A stretch of DNA of 64,000 bases from Rallus limicola (lineage: Eukaryota; Chordata; Aves; Gruiformes; Rallidae). This document shows positions 12,164 to 23,450 of this stretch, piece after piece. Position 1 is the first letter of the stretch; each line of letters begins with the position of its first letter. Location of the stretch: the NCBI GenBank assembly GCA_022605955.1, contig JAKCOZ010000016.1, positions 13,272,001 to 13,336,000 on the forward strand. The letters run 5' to 3'. The position numbers and the translations under genes are program-made. The notes under the pieces were generated by a model that was not told where the DNA came from, made no database searches, and saw only the letters and a list, made by a program, of their open reading frames with translations.

Positions 12164-13674
12164 GATTCCACATTTATTAGTTACATGTATTACAAGTAAC
12201 AGCTGCCAATTTTCTTTACAAAAACCAACACAAAGCTCAAAAAAAACCCACCCTTTGATATGTTATCAAGTGAAGAATCAGGATTCTTTTCTGCTATGTA
12301 AACTCTCCGCCAGGTTATTAACAAAAGGGCAAATTCTGAGACCTTCCTTGAAAAACTGCTATTTACTAGAGACAAGAATACAGGAAGATAGGCAGCATGT
12401 ATGATATGTTATCACTAGCAATATATTTGTGCTGATAGAAGTCAAAGCCAATCTTCGCCATCCTTACTCAAACACTTTCTAGCAGTGAGGACAGAAAAAG
12501 GCTGCTATCCTATCACAAGTTATTTGCTGACTACATTTAGAAAAACAGTTTGCTACTTAATCTGAGCAAGCTATAGTTGCAGACTGAGGCAAAATAAACA
12601 TCGAAGCTCACAATACAATGTGATAGCTGCTTTCTGTGAAAAATTATAGGTGCAAGAGTGAGGCTGATCTCTAAGCTGTACACATGACATAAAATGAATC
12701 TGTGTACGCAAAACACTGAAGTGCTACTGGCTGTCCTAATCGAGTAGGTATTTAATGAACAGAACTGCTATGTATTCCTTTCATATGATCTTTGATTAAT
12801 CTCCCTGAGCTACATCCAGCCCTAGATTAGACTGTCAGGCTTTCACCTTGTTCAGAGCTGCACATCAACTGCAATTCTGTCCCAGCTGCAGGTGGCTCCA
12901 GGAATTTCAGGTTTTTGCTGTGTGCTATCTGCAAGCAGCAGAGCCAAGGGGACGTAAGGAAGTTGATGATGGAATGTGCTGACACAGGGTCCTCTCACAG
13001 AAATGCCACCCACGAAGCTGATTCTACAAAGGCAAGATCTCAGAAACAAGTCATCATGCCTGTAAGGCATGACAACTGGGAGAGCGTGGGGTACTGAAAC
13101 TCTTCACCAAAGCCACTGATGCATATGTCTGACTCAAACATTACTTAGAAAAGACCAAGGAAAGACAACTATCATAACAGAGAATGCATGCATGTACAGC
13201 TTGTCAAATCCTTGAAATAACAAGTACATATTTTCAGCAAGCCATACAATACCCTATGCACCTCAGAAACATCATCCAAGCTCCCAGCACAAAGCTATTA
13301 ATTTAAAAAAAAAGGCTTAGCGTATGAAAGCCAAAGGAAGGTGGCTTTCCTTACCTGCACTCCTGCTACACCACAGACAACAGACAGATCTCTACCAAGA
13401 AAGCAATGATGTAAGCCACCGCTTAGTAAGCCAGGCTGTCTGGTATGTCATACCACCCAAACTACCTCTGCCTGGGTCTCGGTTGCACCTCCATGGGAGC
13501 ATAAAGGTAACTTCAAGAAAGGAGGAAAGGACAGCAGAAGCATCCGATAAACCCTTTAGTCAATAGTATCTTGAACTTGTAAATTATTTGTCAGGACAAA
13601 ATAAACAGATACAAATTACTTCATTGTAACATTTGAAGTACAGGGAGCTGACACTCTCAGAAAACCAACAAAGT

Positions 13675-13725
13675 CACAGGTATAAACATCTCACTGACTT
13701 CAGTGATTACTTTGGAAATCTAAAT
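13675..13725. repeat. Possible ancient palindromic repeat remnant
   Basis: A short palindrome CACTGACTTCAGTG occurs in a context like the 'cattgacttcaatg' amniote repeat centre. It is too short and diverged for a firm call. Confidence 0.25.
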
Positions 13726-13912
13726 TAAGCTCCGTGTTTGCAGCTAACAGTGTATTTACATTTGTGGTATGTCCAGGGTACAGTCTTGAGACAGTTTAGG
13801 TTTTAATTAAGTTCTTTTTCTTATCTTGCCATATGTATAGAACAGGATTTTTATTATGTTTTTGTAAAGTAAGGTTAATGTATTTCAAACAGCATCAAGG
13901 AAAACAATAGGC

Positions 13913-13927
13913 AAAAAAAAAAAAAAA
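13913..13927. repeat. A15 homopolymer
   Basis: Fifteen consecutive A residues. No transposon body ending here was recognised. Confidence 0.9.
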
Positions 13928-14586
13928 TCACGTTGGGTTGTGGTAAGAAACCACAACTATCACATTTTCCACCTGAACAAATCAACACCTTGACATCCCC
14001 ATATTTACATGACTGGTCATTATTATCATCATTTCACCCACATGCTTACCAAGAACCCACAAAAGTAATGGTATTAACCTACTAAAGCAAACAGAATGGC
14101 TGTTTTCTCATACCTAATCAAATTCATATTTACTTAAGCAAGGAAATTGCTTTAAAAATAAAGATATGATAATCATCACTAACACAGCCTACTGATAAAA
14201 GTACAGTTTAACAAAAATACTTTCATTAAGAACAAATACAAAACACAGTATCCTAAACCATTCAAAATCCAACTCTTTGTATAAGCCATATGAATATGAA
14301 GAGACTGGCAGAAAAAGAACAGCAGATAACCTGGTCTGAAAATAAGCTGTTCCACTATGCAGCAATTGATTTTTGCATGGTTTTAACACAATTTTTCATA
14401 TCAAAATGAGACAGTTAATCAATACTGAGGTGTTTAAATATGTCCTGAACCTACAAACCTTTATATAATACAGTGACTTTCAATGTAGGAGTTTTCCATT
14501 GGGATAGAAAGGATGATTCATATAGCTCAGGTTGTTTCACAGGAAAAACAAACCAGAACTAACAACCAAACTACTTCAACAAGCAA

Positions 14587-14605
14587 CCCCCCCCAAAAAA
14601 AAAAA
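14587..14605. repeat. C8-A11 low-complexity tract
   Basis: Eight C residues run directly into eleven A residues, followed by further CAAA-type sequence. Simple low-complexity DNA. Confidence 0.9.
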
Positions 14606-17363
14606 CAAACCAAAAACCAAAACTCATTAATTGTCACATCTAAAGCTGTTCAGTTTGTAGATCCTTATCTGATTTTTCTGATACTAATTGTTTACAGAAT
14701 TACAGTGTAAATTCCATCTACTTTGAGTGCTAAACACAGAAGTTTCTCTTCAAAAATTTTCTTAAGGAAACCAAATCAAGAGATGAAGGCACCTCACTTC
14801 AAGTTGCCCAAAATGTCTGCATGTAGACTTCCTCTTCTTCCACAATTCCTACCACACTGGTAATTTTACGTATTTTCAACCTTTTCTTAGGTCACCCAGT
14901 TGATCATAATTCTTCAGAATAATGTAAATGTGCCTGTTCAAGGAAGATTAAGCTTTAACATAATAATTTTACAAACTCATTAATTACATACTTCGCAAGG
15001 CAGATGAGGATAGTGAAGAGATAGCCATGCTATTACCTCTGCAACTCTCGCCTCAGCCAGTTGCAGGTAAGGTCATGTCAACAACAAAAACAAAAATTAA
15101 AAAAACCCCAGAAGACAAGCAGAGCCCTTACTTCAGAGGTTGTCAGTCTGAATCCTGACATGTCATCCCAACACACCCTTCATTTTTAACTGCACTATGT
15201 CACATCCCACTCTTTTCCATAAGATTTAGTCTCAGCTCTCACAAGCCTTTGGCCAGGAATGTAATATATGGTTGTAGTGACCCAGACAGTAAGTAGAGCT
15301 GTAACTGTACAACAGCAAAAAATAAAACATTGAATTGATAACAATTTCTCCCATGAAATGCCAAGGGCAGGCCTGATCTAATACCCACATAAGTAAGTGA
15401 AACATGCCCACACTGAATCAGCTTCTAGTGAGCATAAACAGAGATGGTACACAACTGCCAATAGGGGGGAAAAACCCAAACCCAAACAGATTTCTCTCCA
15501 TGGTGGGGTTTTGTTGTTTGGGTTTTTGTATTTTTTTTCAAATCAGGCTTGGAGGGATATTAAGGACACTTTCAACCTGCCATTTTGGAGAACAGACTGC
15601 TTTGCTTTTCCCTCCTCCACACTTCCACAGGGCTTTTCTACAAAATGCGGGCTGCTGGGCAAGCCAGCCGCGTGGGAATAGATGGAGAACACTAATGCCA
15701 ATAGCAGCCATGTGAATTATGCAAGCAAACCGAAAGCCAGATGAACTGTTTCATTTTTCATTTTCAACAAGAAACTAATATTGTCTACTTCTAGTAACAC
15801 ATCTTTTCTGACAGACCTGAGTCCGCAGCACTGGTCAATCATATCTCCAGCACTCTGCCCATAAAACTCAGTTATTTTTAATGGGATGAAAACAGTATTT
15901 TCAGCCTGTCTGCCCATTACCGTGAAGTGTCTGAAAAAGTTTATGAAAACATCTGCTCAGGTACCCCAGGTACCTGTGGCAGAAGCAGCTGTATAATGAG
16001 AGCTCCCCTTCTGGATTTGCAAGTTCAGCAGCCCTGTAACGCCTGTACTGTTCAATATATTGTTTCAGGTACAAACAGAGAGAATACATTCAAAACAGAA
16101 TTTGGATTAGTTTGACAGGTGCTAACATGCAGTGGAAAAGATATGAGATAGAAATCTTGTTACAAAAATAAATAATGAATAACGTGGCAGCAAGCATGAT
16201 CTCATCAAAGTCTTCATCTGAACAGAGCACAGTGGCAAAGACCAGAAGGCTCTTGTGTGACATTGTTATCTAAAGTCCTGATTAGATTTTCACCTCAGAG
16301 TTCTCAATTTTGGTAGCAATCATCGCAAAGATACTATGGTGACTGGCACTCTATAAATACATCACACAGACAGCTAACAGTATAGAAGACGGCTATCAGA
16401 TAAGAGTTTGAAGCATTTGAAAATTCAACCCTGCCATTAGGTCTGTATAACAGTACTTGATTTTACAGCAGTAGAAATGTGATTACAGATAAAAAGGTAG
16501 GATTAGTACTGTACAAATTCTCCTCCTCTTAAATTAGATTATCATCATTCAATAGCATTACTTAGGTTTTTAGGGAGCGTCAGAATTTGACAAATATATA
16601 GGCATGTATTAAGGGTAAATTTAATAAAAGCCTGCAGCACAACCCAAAGGTCACAGGCTGATTGGCCTCGCCTTGCCAGGCACTGCACACAACTGCAGCG
16701 GATGAGTCACAACTTACAGTCAACGCAAGCTACTCTCAGCTCAAGTATCTACCAAGGACTATAAGCTGCTATTTCCTGTGTTGCTATTTTAGATTTTATA
16801 AGAAATTCATAATAATTCATTATAGGGCAGGCTGGACTTGGTACCTGTGCACAAAGTACACCATTTGATGCAGGTGATGCTATGGGAATAAGGCTCATGT
16901 CTTCCCAGCGGATTTTGTCAGTATTTCCTCGCTCTATAACCATCAGATGTGTGAGTGGGTGCCCATGGCCATGGCATGCACTCATCAGAGTTGTGGATTG
17001 CTACAAATGATCAGTACCTTAGAACACACCACATCTCCACACATACCATAGGTACTCCAGATTAGACCTAAGCATTAAAGCCAAACTCCTCATATATTAC
17101 TACACGTTATTACAAGTATCTTACTAATAAAATTGTAACCACTTATAATGACAATATCTAACAATATTTTTAAAAATTTACTCCTGCTAAGTATACTTCA
17201 CATAGAACCAACTCCTTAAGTCTTGCTAACAAGCAGTACCTCTGGTACAGGAATGAATTGCGTTATCTTAGCAACAGACAAGTTGTACACTGCACAATCC
17301 CATTAGCATCACCATTGTACACACTCGCTCTGAACAACACTGGTTCTTGCACAGTGGCTGCCT
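14606..17363. other. Intronic sequence, no gene seen
   Basis: No recognised feature apart from a short 8-bp palindrome around CAGGTACC at 15,958-15,976. Open frames here are short and resemble nothing I know. Confidence 0.5.
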
Positions 17364-17390
17364 TTGGCATTTAGGGGTTTCCTTTCACAG

Positions 17391-18029
17391 CTTGTACTCA
17401 CTCTTCAAGCGCCTCACATAATCTGTGGGATGATTGCTCCTGAGAAACAGCGTAATGCAAGCTGTGGTGATGATACAAACTGTAATTTGTGTTCTTGTGG
17501 GCACACTCATCCCATCATTGCACTTCCTCTTCCAAGCACTAGGAATCATAGATGCAACATTTCTGGTGCTGGATTAAACAGCCAAATATTTTGGGAAGTT
17601 TTTTTGCTCCTCTGCAGTAGTTGCCTGCACAGTCCTGAGGTTTTGAGGTATCAGAGTCAGGGAAGGGCTGTTCTGGGAAGAAAGCAGTTCAGGACACTTG
17701 CCACATGTACCAGAAGCCCAGTGGGAAGTACTGAAGATCAGATAGCATCCATGGAATTGATACTGCAACAGGACTTTTCCAATCCCTTACTTAAATTGCT
17801 TCCAGCAAGGCACATACTTGCATCTCTGCTTGTAAGCCTCTACTCTCCAGTTTGTGGAAGCTCCTTGGTGCCTTATGGCATTCTCCCATCACATGGGGCC
17901 AGCCCATCATGGCCAGCCTGTAGGCACACGCGCTACCACAGCACACATCAACTTCCAGCCACCAGAGACTACCCAGGCTGCATCAGAGCAGAGCCCAGAT
18001 GTAAACCAGCATACATGCAGGGCAGATGA
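17391..18029 (+). other. Long unassigned open frame after an acceptor-like site
   Basis: A frame stays open from about 17,364 to a stop at 18,027-18,029, and an acceptor-like TTTCCTTTCACAG ends at 17,390. The translation contains no domain or repeat that I recognise, and no good ATG/Kozak context opens it. It lies antisense to TOX3 in intron 1. It may be a chance open frame in a slightly GC-richer patch, or part of a non-coding transcript. Confidence 0.15.
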
Positions 18030-18959
18030 AGAGCTTCTATTTTAACAGCATACATGCACCCATTGTCTCTCACCATCTGCTATATGAAAGAAAAACCTAG
18101 GCATACATAGCCACGCTACATTTGCAAGAAGAGTAATTTTCCATCGTTTGCATAACTGTAATCCATTTTTTTCTATCAACACACACTAATGGGAATGTCT
18201 TATGGCCCCAGTTTAGTGTGCTACTAAACTACTGCTGTCTTCACTTTACCTCTGGAAGAACAAGACAACCTTCCTGAGCTTCCTTTGCAAAATGCAAAAT
18301 ATTTCAGCCAAAAATACCAGGCTCTGACATTCACATATGTGTGCCAGTGACTAAATTAAGGTACGTATGTATGAAATTTGTATCCTTCAAGGACAATCTG
18401 TGTAGAAGAGTTAAACAGCATAAAATGGGGACAGCTAAATAATGAAGTAAGGATTCTGGAATTTAATATAATGATAACCCAAGCACTGAAGTGTACGTGT
18501 TTAGGTTTTGGAGTTTTCTCTTTTCCAAATTGCATTACAGGAATTGTGGTTCCTTTAACAAAAATTTTTATAGTACGATGTATTTGTTATGATGGATAGT
18601 AGTTGCCCAAATATTTTTAGTACAAGACTTGTAATTTACTCAATAAATGAACAAGTTTGTTTAGAAAAAGCTATTCAACTATAGTGAATGTCCAAAATCA
18701 TTCTCCATCTGGAGAACCATAAAAGGGCTCAAAACAGAAGCAACATGTTTTACAACAGCTGGTCTCCTTCAACTTTCTGTAATTTTGGCAAATTCTTTTT
18801 AGAACACAGCATTAGGACTCTTCTAGAAACAGGCAGACCATGACTTTACTTGTGCAGTCCCACGAAGCAGAGGTAGATCACTCCTATCCCAAACCACCAC
18901 CAGCCAGACACACGCAGGGTCAAGTTATGTTCTCTCACACCAGCACTGAAAACTTATCA

Positions 18960-19042
18960 AATATGGCCCAGATCCAGCAAAGCACTTAAGCACATGCTTT
19001 ACTTTAAACATGTAAGTAATCCTATTAGAGTAAATGAGATTC
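18960..19042. repeat. Half of a palindromic ancient amniote repeat
   Basis: The segment runs 'ggcccagatccagcaaagcac', then 'ttaagcacatgctt' and 'aaacatgtaagtaat'. I recognise it as one arm of a well-known palindromic amniote repeat in which this arm is followed by a 'cattgacttcaatg' centre and its inverse. Here the centre is degraded and the second arm is missing. The family name is not certain. It is likely a MITE-type DNA element. Confidence 0.55.
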
Positions 19043-19059
19043 AGCATAAACCACTGGAC

Positions 19060-19170
19060 TGAATCTCAGAATACCTTGGTTGTGGCCCTGATTATGTCAG
19101 TGACCGACTGTGTAACCTTGGACAACTGTGTTTCTGTGTCTTTATTTCCTCTTTCACCCTTTATGTGTGT
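19060..19170 (+). mobile_element. Ancient MIR-like SINE fragment
   Basis: The plus strand has 'tgaccgactgtgtaaccttgg' followed by 'acaactgtgtttctgtgtctttatttcc'. This corresponds to the MIR core 'ctgtgtgaccttgggcaagt...cctctgtgcctcagtttcc'. It is strongly diverged and abuts the palindromic repeat remnant at 18,960-19,042. Confidence 0.6.
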
Positions 19171-19410
19171 TTGCCATGTTGCACGCCATCTCAAGAAAAA
19201 GCAACAATAAACCAGAACCTTCTAGAAACTGCTGCACTGCAATTAATAGCAGGGACACTTAGATACTGTAGTCCCTTTTCAAATGCCAGTCATATACTCA
19301 AAACTAGTGCTCACCCATAAAAACCCCAAGATGACACCCCTTACCCTGAGGTCAACTCATCCAGTATTGAGAACCCCTTTCCAAAGCACAGTCTTGCTCT
19401 TAACAAGCAG

Positions 19411-19766
19411 CTATGGAGAAGGAATCTGGCTGTTGGGTAGATGAGGATGGGCCAGGACAGCTCCCAGGCAGGGAGCACGTGCTACAGGCCTGGGACTCAC
19501 AGTCCAGCTTCCCCACCCTGCCATCCCCTCGCTCACTGGGCAAGGCGAAGTCCCAAGCCGTGCCGGGGGGATTCATGAGCCAGCCTGCCTCACTGCTGCG
19601 AATGCTATACCCACAAAGGGAAAACCAGACCATTCAGGACCCGGAAAACCCATCCAAAGCACAGCAGTGGAAGACAGTGCTGCCTCGCTGGGCACAAAGC
19701 ATGACAGGAAAGGGCTTTATGTTCAACATTATTAGGCGTTGTGACCCAAGACAGAGTTTTCCACAG
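19411..19766 (+). other. Exon-like segment with ATG-initiated open frame, unidentified
   Basis: The plus strand has an acceptor-like pyrimidine stretch ending CAAGCAG at 19,410, an ATG at 19,413 with G at -3 and +4, and a donor-like CCACAG|GTAGGC at 19,766/19,767. The frame is open for 136 codons (19,413-19,823), so it runs through the donor-like site. The GC content of 19,400-19,640 is higher than its surroundings. The predicted peptide is rich in Gln, Ser and Pro and matches no family I know. It is antisense to TOX3 within intron 1. It may be a lncRNA exon or chance. Confidence 0.2.
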
Positions 19767-19829
19767 GTAGGCGATATGCCATCAGCTCTATATCGTAACA
19801 ATCCTGAGAAGATTTTCACATAAACTATT

Positions 19830-21859
19830 CTGCTTTTGCACATCTACACAACCATGCAACATGTTTACTCTTGCCATCACACTTCCTGCTTCCCGGCAGT
19901 TGTTGCAGGCAACATCACTGTCACAAGTAGAATATGGATTCGGCTCCTAACAATGAAGCAGGCATGGATGAGTGGGCAGGATACTCAAATGAGTTTCAGA
20001 AAGACTTGAAGTGAAATAGTGTCCTCGGTGAAATCAATAACAGTTCTCCCATTTACTTCAGCAGAGTAAATATTTCAACTCTCTTTTTTTCTATGCCTTG
20101 TGGTCATCTCAGCGCCTAACAGAGTAATCATTTATGTTCCTTAGGAGTCCAGGGAAAAGGACAGAGAGGATAGAAAGCGAGGGAGGGAGTAAAGATTTCA
20201 AAATAAATGTACTCATTTTCCAGAATAGTTCAAAAATCCCAAACAGAACTTAAAACGATTCCTGTAGTTATGGATTCTAAGCAATGCATAAAATGTGATT
20301 AGATTAACGCAGTTACTATCCCTCTTTCTAGGAATTCATTCAGAAACTCCTCTCTTGTCCTTGAAACACCTGTGCACGCATTGGGGCCTTCGCAGCAGAG
20401 CGAAGGAAGAGCTCCCACAGATACACAGCTTCACATGCGACAGTCTGCTCCGGATCAGGCCTTCCCATACAATGATATCTATTACGAGACACACGCATCG
20501 CCTGCTGTAGTCTGTTAATTATTTTTCGCTGCAGATAGGAAGCTCAGCCTACAATATACTTGCCAAAATTATCTTCAGGAGTACAGCAACTGGGAATCAT
20601 TCTCTAATAGCTCAGAAGTTTTTACTTTTTTCCTTTTTCTGAACGGGTGCTCTCTTCATATTGTATAAAGGGAAATCCAGTCAGGATGTTATAGAGAATT
20701 GTGCATTTGCAGCAACCTAACGGACACAATAAACTACTAGTTTTCAGAAGCCATTCAAAATTCCGGACAGTAAAAAAACTCCAAACAAACAAACAAAAAC
20801 CCCCTGAACAGTAACCTGTAGCAGAGTTTGAAAAAGCACATACAGAACACAATAAAGTTACTGAATAAGTGAAATTTACAGTAAGCACACTGTCAGCAAG
20901 CATTGCAAGTTTCCAAAATTAGTTGGCATATGAGACAACAGTAAGCATTTACTATGCGGTTTAGAGCTCTTGAAGTCCTTAGCAGCATTCAAAGTTAAGG
21001 TTGACATTTCATCTTTAATTCATGCTCCGTGTCTTTCTATATTAACTACTAACAAAGCAGCAGGCTAATAGCCCCAGCACAGAGAGCATGCGCGAGGCAG
21101 GGCTGTGCACGCTCCACGGGAACGCTGCGCTGCGTCTCCAGCCAAAGTACATCTGCGCCTTTCGACACGGGAGAAGGGCACCAAAGCAGTGCTGCCAAAC
21201 TCGAACACTGCAGCCGCAGAGATGGAGTTCATCAGAAAGGACAACAGGAAAGTACTATCTGTTTAGAAGCAATTTCTCTATGAGAAAGTTTTCTTCAGCT
21301 ACTGAACCTCCTCATTTGAGCTCATGTTATTTCTCCCTCGTAAAGTTTGATGAACTACAAAGACCATCTACTCTTTTGGAAAGGATTCTTTAAAAAAATA
21401 ATCAGGTTTTAACATAAGTTCAGACTTTGCGCAGCACCCTTCTTCTCCCCAGCATCTCATACAGTGCCTCACAAAAGGCCCCAGAGGTTGGACAAACATA
21501 GCACCAGGAAAAACACAGTGTGAAAGGGATCTTTATGTGCATGTGTAAGGGCCCAGCGCTAATAGCTCAATGTGCTATTGACACATCACAGTGCAAACAG
21601 CTAAGGCTTTTTCAAAATAGCATGAGTCACAGTGTCGTTCTTAACTTTGCCTTTCCCAGATTTGGATAATTTGTGAAACAAATCATCCCCTTATTATTAA
21701 AACACGGCTTGGTAAACGAAGGTAGCCACCGGGCACTGACTATTGCTTCTGACTATAACGTTTACCCCATACGCTACGCAAGTCACAGCGAAGGTGTGAA
21801 GAGACAGAAGTGGTACCCAACCCCTCTGACAACCCTCCTCGCATGAAAACCTTTGCTAT
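19830..21859. other. Intron 1 sequence adjoining the CpG island, no gene seen
   Basis: Mostly AT-rich. A small CpG-containing patch at about 21,080-21,190 includes a GCATGCGC motif at 21,086-21,093 (NRF1 half-site type). A CAAA-type simple run is near 20,785-20,800. A weak remnant of the 'cccatttacttcag' ancient repeat motif is near 20,045. No exon was recognised. Confidence 0.5.
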
Positions 21860-22470
21860 CTCCCCGTGCTGGCAGCTGATGCGCTTGAGAGAGCCCTCAC
21901 GCCCGGTGCGCTCCCTCGGACAGAGCAGCGCGGGGCGGAGGGAGGTGTCCCTGCCCTCCCCGCAGGGATGCCCGAGCCCCGCGCTGGTTCTGCCCGACCC
22001 TCCGGGGCAGCCGCAGAGGCTCCAGCCCGGGGAAAAGTTCGGCAAGTCCCAGCCCGAGGAACGGACGGCTGTGAGCCGGCGAGAGCCGCCTTTTGTTCCC
22101 CGGCCGCGGGACACGGCGACTCGCACCCTAAAGTTACTGGTGGGTCCGTTCGGGTGCCGTACGGAACCGGAACGCCCGAGCGCCGGGCCGAGCGGGCGGC
22201 CGCGGCCTGGCGGGCGGGTGCCCCCGGGGCGAGTCCCGCCGCGGCCACCGGTGGGAGGCGGCCCGGCTGCTCCCGGCCCCGCGGGCGCTCGCCGCCTCCA
22301 ACTTTCCGGGGACCGGCGTCCCACGGCCCCGCAGAGCCCCGCGGACGGGCGTGCCCCGCCGCCTCGGGCTTTCGGGCATCCCCAGTCCCGAGCCTCCCCG
22401 CCCCGACGGAGCCCAAACTCCGGCTCTCGGCGAACCGGCCCCGGCACGAGGAATTAATACACGCGGGAAT

Positions 22471-22479
22471 AATCACCTT
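22471..22479 (-). other. TOX3: TOX3 exon 1 splice donor
   Basis: Read on the minus strand the junction is AAG|GTGATT, with the exon ending at 22,477 and the intron starting at 22,476. It has the invariant GT, AG as the last two exon bases and a purine at +3. Positions +4 and +5 (A, T) are only a moderate match to the consensus. The recognised TOX3 N-terminal homology stops exactly here, which supports the site. Confidence 0.85.
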
Positions 22480-22578
22480 GTTGTAGTTGTAGTAACCCAA
22501 ACACTGGGCAAAGTCCAGGTTGGAGGGGTCTCCGGGAAGAGAGCTGCCCGCCGCAGCCGGGTAAAATCTTACATCCAT
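22477..22578 (-). CDS. TOX3: TOX3 first coding exon (HMG-box transcription factor, N-terminus)
   Basis: The minus strand encodes 34 residues starting [11 protein letters not shown] and ending in CLGYYNYNK, followed at once by GTGATT, a usable splice donor. From memory this matches the start of vertebrate TOX3, which has the same [11 protein letters not shown] opening and an [10 protein letters not shown] block. TOX, the nearest paralogue, diverges after MDVRFYP. The exon ends on a complete AAG codon, so the intron is phase 0, at the point where TOX3 continues with an Asn-rich stretch. The ATG at 22,578 has G at -3 and G at +4, a strong Kozak context. The same frame stays open upstream, but the residue nine codons earlier is GTG, not ATG. 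TOX3 is a nuclear HMG-box protein reported to act with CREB/CBP in calcium-dependent transcription. The HMG box itself lies in later exons outside this window. Relative to the human start as I recall it, this copy has about five extra residues (SSLPG) after AAAG. Confidence 0.93.
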
Positions 22579-22885
22579 GCCGGTGCTTTGGTCCAAGAAG
22601 TGCACTTGGAGAGACGGCCGGGAGGGTTAATAGATCCACCTTCAGGTGCCTTCCCCGGGGCAGGGGCGCGGGCAAACCGCCGAGGGACCCGAGCTGCGGA
22701 GCCTTCCCGAGGAGCGGGACCGAACGAGGGCCGGGAGGCGGCGGGGGATAGCGGGGGAAGAGGCGGCGGAAAAGTGCAGGTAAACAAGGAGGAGAGGAGA
22801 GGATGAGCGGAGAGGCGGGCGGCGGAGCCCAGGTGGGTGCCCGTCCGCCTCGGCGGGAGGAGGGGAGGGAAGGAGGGAGGGCAGG
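22579..22885 (-). other. TOX3: Probable TOX3 5' UTR (exon 1, non-coding part)
   Basis: This is GC-rich sequence directly upstream of the TOX3 ATG within the CpG island. The upper limit is inferred: a TATA-like TTTTAAAA on the minus strand sits at about 22,911-22,918, which would place initiation near 22,880-22,890. CpG-island promoters often start at several dispersed sites, so the real 5' end could differ by 100 bp or more. On the transcribed strand the distal part is a pyrimidine-rich CCCTCC repeat. No splice signals suggesting an upstream non-coding exon were identified. Confidence 0.5.
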
Positions 22886-22901
22886 AGCGAGGGAGGGAGG
22901 G
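22862..22901 (+). promoter_or_regulatory. G-quadruplex-prone tract at the presumed TOX3 start region
   Basis: The plus strand has GGGG-A-GGG-AAGGA-GGG-A-GGG at 22,862-22,881, which satisfies the four-run G3+ rule with short loops. A second GGGAGGGAGGG run lies at 22,891-22,901. The G-rich strand is the template for TOX3, so the non-template strand is C-rich. The tract sits between the TATA-like patch and the 5' UTR, where such a structure could affect initiation. This is sequence potential only. Confidence 0.6.
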
Positions 22902-22908
22902 CTGTTGG

Positions 22909-22920
22909 TTTTTAAAAGCT
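22909..22920 (-). promoter_or_regulatory. TATA-like element upstream of TOX3
   Basis: The minus strand reads AGCTTTTAAAAA, the only AT-rich patch in the core of the CpG island. It lies about 330 bp upstream of the TOX3 ATG and is directly followed, in the TOX3 sense, by a CCCTCC-rich tract. The placement is plausible for a core promoter, but it is not a canonical TATAAA and may be incidental. Confidence 0.4.
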
Positions 22921-23450
22921 CGGTGCCAAGCCACGGGCTTTGCCTCCGCATTCAGGAGCAGCTGCTGTACACAAAGGAGCCACGCGCCCGGCGCGGACGG
23001 ACCGACCGACCGCCGCTGCCCGCCGCAGCCTGCCCGCGCCGCCGACAAAGGCGGGGGGGCCGTCACCGCCGGGGGGAGCGGGGCACTGCGCTGTCACGGC
23101 CGCCCCGCGGCTGCCGGGGAGGGGGGCGGCTGCCCCGGAGTTGGTGCAACAGGGCTGCGCCGGCCGGGGCGGGCTGAGCGGCGCGGGTAGAAGTGCCGAA
23201 AGAGCCGGCGCCGCGCTGGCACCGCTCCCCGGGAGGAGCGACCGGGGCCCGCGCCCCTCCCCGCCCCGCCGCCGCCCCTCCCGCCGCCCGCCCGCTGCCG
23301 CCCCCGGCGGACGGTGCGGGGGCCGCGCTGCCGCTCTGCCGCCCGCCCGGGCCGGGCACGGGACCGGGAGCCGTCCGATGTCCTGGTAGGGCCGCGGGGA
23401 GCGACTCGCGCCTTGGCAGAGGGTTTCTGCCTTTCCTGGCTTGGGTGATG

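Larger units (their letters stand above)
11065..13912. other. Intronic sequence, no gene seen
   Basis: Single-copy-looking sequence of moderate AT content. It has one bulged hairpin at 12,131-12,163. No exon, RNA gene or clear transposon was recognised. Confidence 0.55.
1..22476 (-). other. TOX3: TOX3 intron 1 (5' part; continues beyond the window)
   Basis: TOX3 is transcribed right to left, so all sequence left of the exon 1 donor is intron. I looked on the minus strand for the Asn-rich exon 2 start (FGNNNNYMN-like) and for HMG-box exons and saw neither. The acceptor therefore lies outside the window. A long first intron is usual for this gene. The intron holds two CR1 fragments, two MIR-like fragments, ancient palindromic repeats, small hairpins and AT-rich single-copy sequence. 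Confidence 0.85.
21860..23450. promoter_or_regulatory. TOX3: CpG island over TOX3 promoter and exon 1
   Basis: Base composition jumps from AT-rich flanks to very GC- and CpG-dense sequence from about 21,860 and falls back after about 23,450. The island contains many GGGCGG/CCGCCC GC-box motifs, candidate Sp/KLF sites. It covers the last part of the putative promoter, the 5' UTR, exon 1 and the first 600 bp or so of intron 1. Islands of this kind mark promoters of developmental regulators, which agrees with the TOX3 assignment. Long open frames on both strands here come from the lack of stop codons in GC-rich DNA and are not taken as genes. A divergent transcript on the plus strand is possible but nothing proves one. 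Confidence 0.9.

Noticed and set aside
1..22476. TOX3 exon 2 or HMG-box exons
   Set aside because: Looked for the Asn-rich exon 2 start and the HMG-box KKKKKKDPNEP-type stretch on the minus strand and found none.
22578..22605. N-terminal extension of TOX3 by nine codons
   Set aside because: The upstream in-frame codon is GTG. The ATG at 22,578 has a strong Kozak context and matches the known TOX3 start.
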